64,000 nucleotides of DNA from Fragilariopsis cylindrus CCMP1102 (lineage: Eukaryota > Bacillariophyta > Bacillariophyceae > Bacillariales > Bacillariaceae), in the NCBI GenBank assembly GCA_900095095.1, contig FMBT01000481.1:17331-81330 (forward strand), given 5' to 3'. How positions within the stretch are numbered: the stretch's first letter is position 1; the number at the start of each line of letters is the position of its first letter. A model generated the notes under the pieces. It was not told where the DNA came from. It ran no database searches and worked only from the letters and a program-made list of their open reading frames with translations. This document shows positions 62,898 to 64,000 of the stretch, piece after piece. The translations under genes were made by a program, and so were the position numbers.

Positions 62898-64000
62898 AGA
62901 GATAGGTTGATGAGCCCGAAACTCTTTCTGCTGAAGCGATTCCGCCTTCTTCGTAACAATAACCGTTCGGAGTTTAGATTCGAATTTCGCATTCTTCGAA
63001 CAGCGATACCGTCTTCTCGTGTTGTTATTATTGTTGTTGTACACTCTAGTAGAAACACTCGTAGTCTCTCTTTCAAAAATAGCGACTCTCGTGAGAATGT
63101 AAGCCCTTTGGTTCCAAAAACAATCATGGACTACCACCATTGGGCGATATCACCAGCCAATTCCACAACACGGAAGAATCTATTATTTTATGTCCAGCCA
63201 ACAACTCCTGCATGGAACAACTCGACACGGAAGGAATGCCAGTCTTTCGAACGTCGAAATTCCAGACCAAATCCAATGACAAAGCCAGCGGCGAGTAGTC
63301 CAGACCAAAATAATGCAATGAGCTATCCAATGCCAATTCATGGGAATGGATGAGAAATTGTGGAAGCGGCGACAAATAATACACAATCCTTCTGCGTTTT
63401 CTGCGGTGGTACAGCAATAGATTGGTAGTCTTAGTAGTAAGTCGTTCTTCTTCCCTCAACAAAGAAGTTTAGTATGCAGAAGGTCTACTTATTTCTCATT
63501 GTTATTTTTCTAGATAGAAATTGATTAAAAAAGCAAGTGTGAGCCTTTTTTTTTGGGCATCATCAAATATCATTTATTAATTCTCACCGGCACATTTAAT
63601 TATATTCGTTTTGATGTGTAGCACCATTATATATACGGGACTGGATTTGATCACGGATATATCATGTTATGCTACTTATTGTAATAAAGTCTTATTGTAC
63701 TATTAGTACACGCCTAAAGTACGGCACAATAATTGATAAATTAATTATACAATGATCAGCCACAAAGATAATTAATAAACTATTTTACGTCGAAACTTCC
63801 CTTCAATCGTTCGGACCCACAAAAGAGAACTAAACAATAAAATCTGAACAAATTGTACTACTGACTGATTAGGACCTACCGGTTCACCGATAAAAAAATA
63901 GAAGTCACCATGCTGCGTATTATGCGTCGGTCGCTGCCTACAAACTGCGCTCGAAGGCATCAACGCATAATGAAAATGCAAATCCATCGCTTTGGGATTA
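62898..64000. other. Right end of window, no firm gene
   Basis: Open frames on both strands at 62880-63353 (plus) and 63124-63462 (minus) have no recognised domain. The minus one has the more protein-like end (DLVWNFDVRKTGIPSVSSC) but no support beyond composition. After 63470 the sequence is AT-rich with no sign of coding. Confidence 0.35.

Noticed and set aside
63124-63462. Minus 112-codon frame with protein-like C-terminus
   Set aside because: No domain, start support or continuing exon; competing plus frame on the same DNA.
1-64000. tRNA and rRNA genes
   Set aside because: No cloverleaf with A and B box pattern or rRNA-like sequence was found by eye; a covariance-model scan would settle it.

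Overview
This window looks like nuclear DNA of a photosynthetic stramenopile, most likely a diatom. It is AT-rich. Housekeeping genes carry short GT-AG introns (about 110-200 bp). At least two proteins start with a signal-peptide-like segment followed by a Phe, as diatom plastid presequences do. Low-complexity Asn/Gln/Ser/Asp tracts are common, and there are two tyrosine-recombinase (YR) mobile elements of eukaryotic type. No CRISPR array, operon or prokaryotic replicon feature was seen.

Region 1-30 kb is a normal gene neighbourhood on both strands. It holds a hypothetical protein (1.3-2.3 kb, minus), an MDR-family oxidoreductase, a five-exon AMP deaminase (purine nucleotide cycle), a long gene-poor gap (7.4-9.9 kb), an acidic hypothetical protein, NOP56 (box C/D snoRNP core), THOC3/TEX1 (mRNA export), a ubiquitin-like plus WLM metalloprotease, an acidic polyQ hypothetical protein, an ArfGAP domain joined to a membrane alpha/beta-hydrolase, a probably plastid-targeted carotenoid-desaturase-like FAD enzyme with a bZIP-site cluster upstream, a PSP1-domain protein and a berberine-bridge-like FAD oxidase.

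Region 30.8-51.1 kb is more disturbed. It holds a decayed Crypton-type YR transposon with a GCR1_C-like tail, a beta-propeller pseudogene, a TMEM128-like membrane protein, a large ubiquitin-specific protease whose N-terminal DUSP exon is full of frame breaks, a frame-broken Gly/Asn-repeat RING protein, a small two-exon plastid-type membrane protein, a glutathionyl-hydroquinone reductase with a long N-terminal extension containing five 90-bp repeats, and a RING protein with a C-terminal membrane anchor.

Region 51.4-61.3 kb is a nearly complete DIRS-superfamily retrotransposon in minus orientation. In its coding direction it reads A - Gag-like ORFs - RT/RNase H - tyrosine recombinase - B - A - B, which is the split-direct-repeat layout of PAT/Ngaro-like elements. 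It also carries an intact 188-codon ORF on the opposite strand, converging on the recombinase gene, which I cannot assign to any family. This ORF is the best candidate in the window for something undescribed. To the right lies a FAS1-domain, Cys-rich, single-pass membrane protein gene broken by about five frame changes.

Single-base frame breaks recur inside otherwise recognisable genes and cluster in a few places, while other reading frames of 1-3 kb are clean. Whether these are local assembly errors or real decay is the main quality question for this window. Exon joins are inferred from GT-AG signals and frame continuity only.
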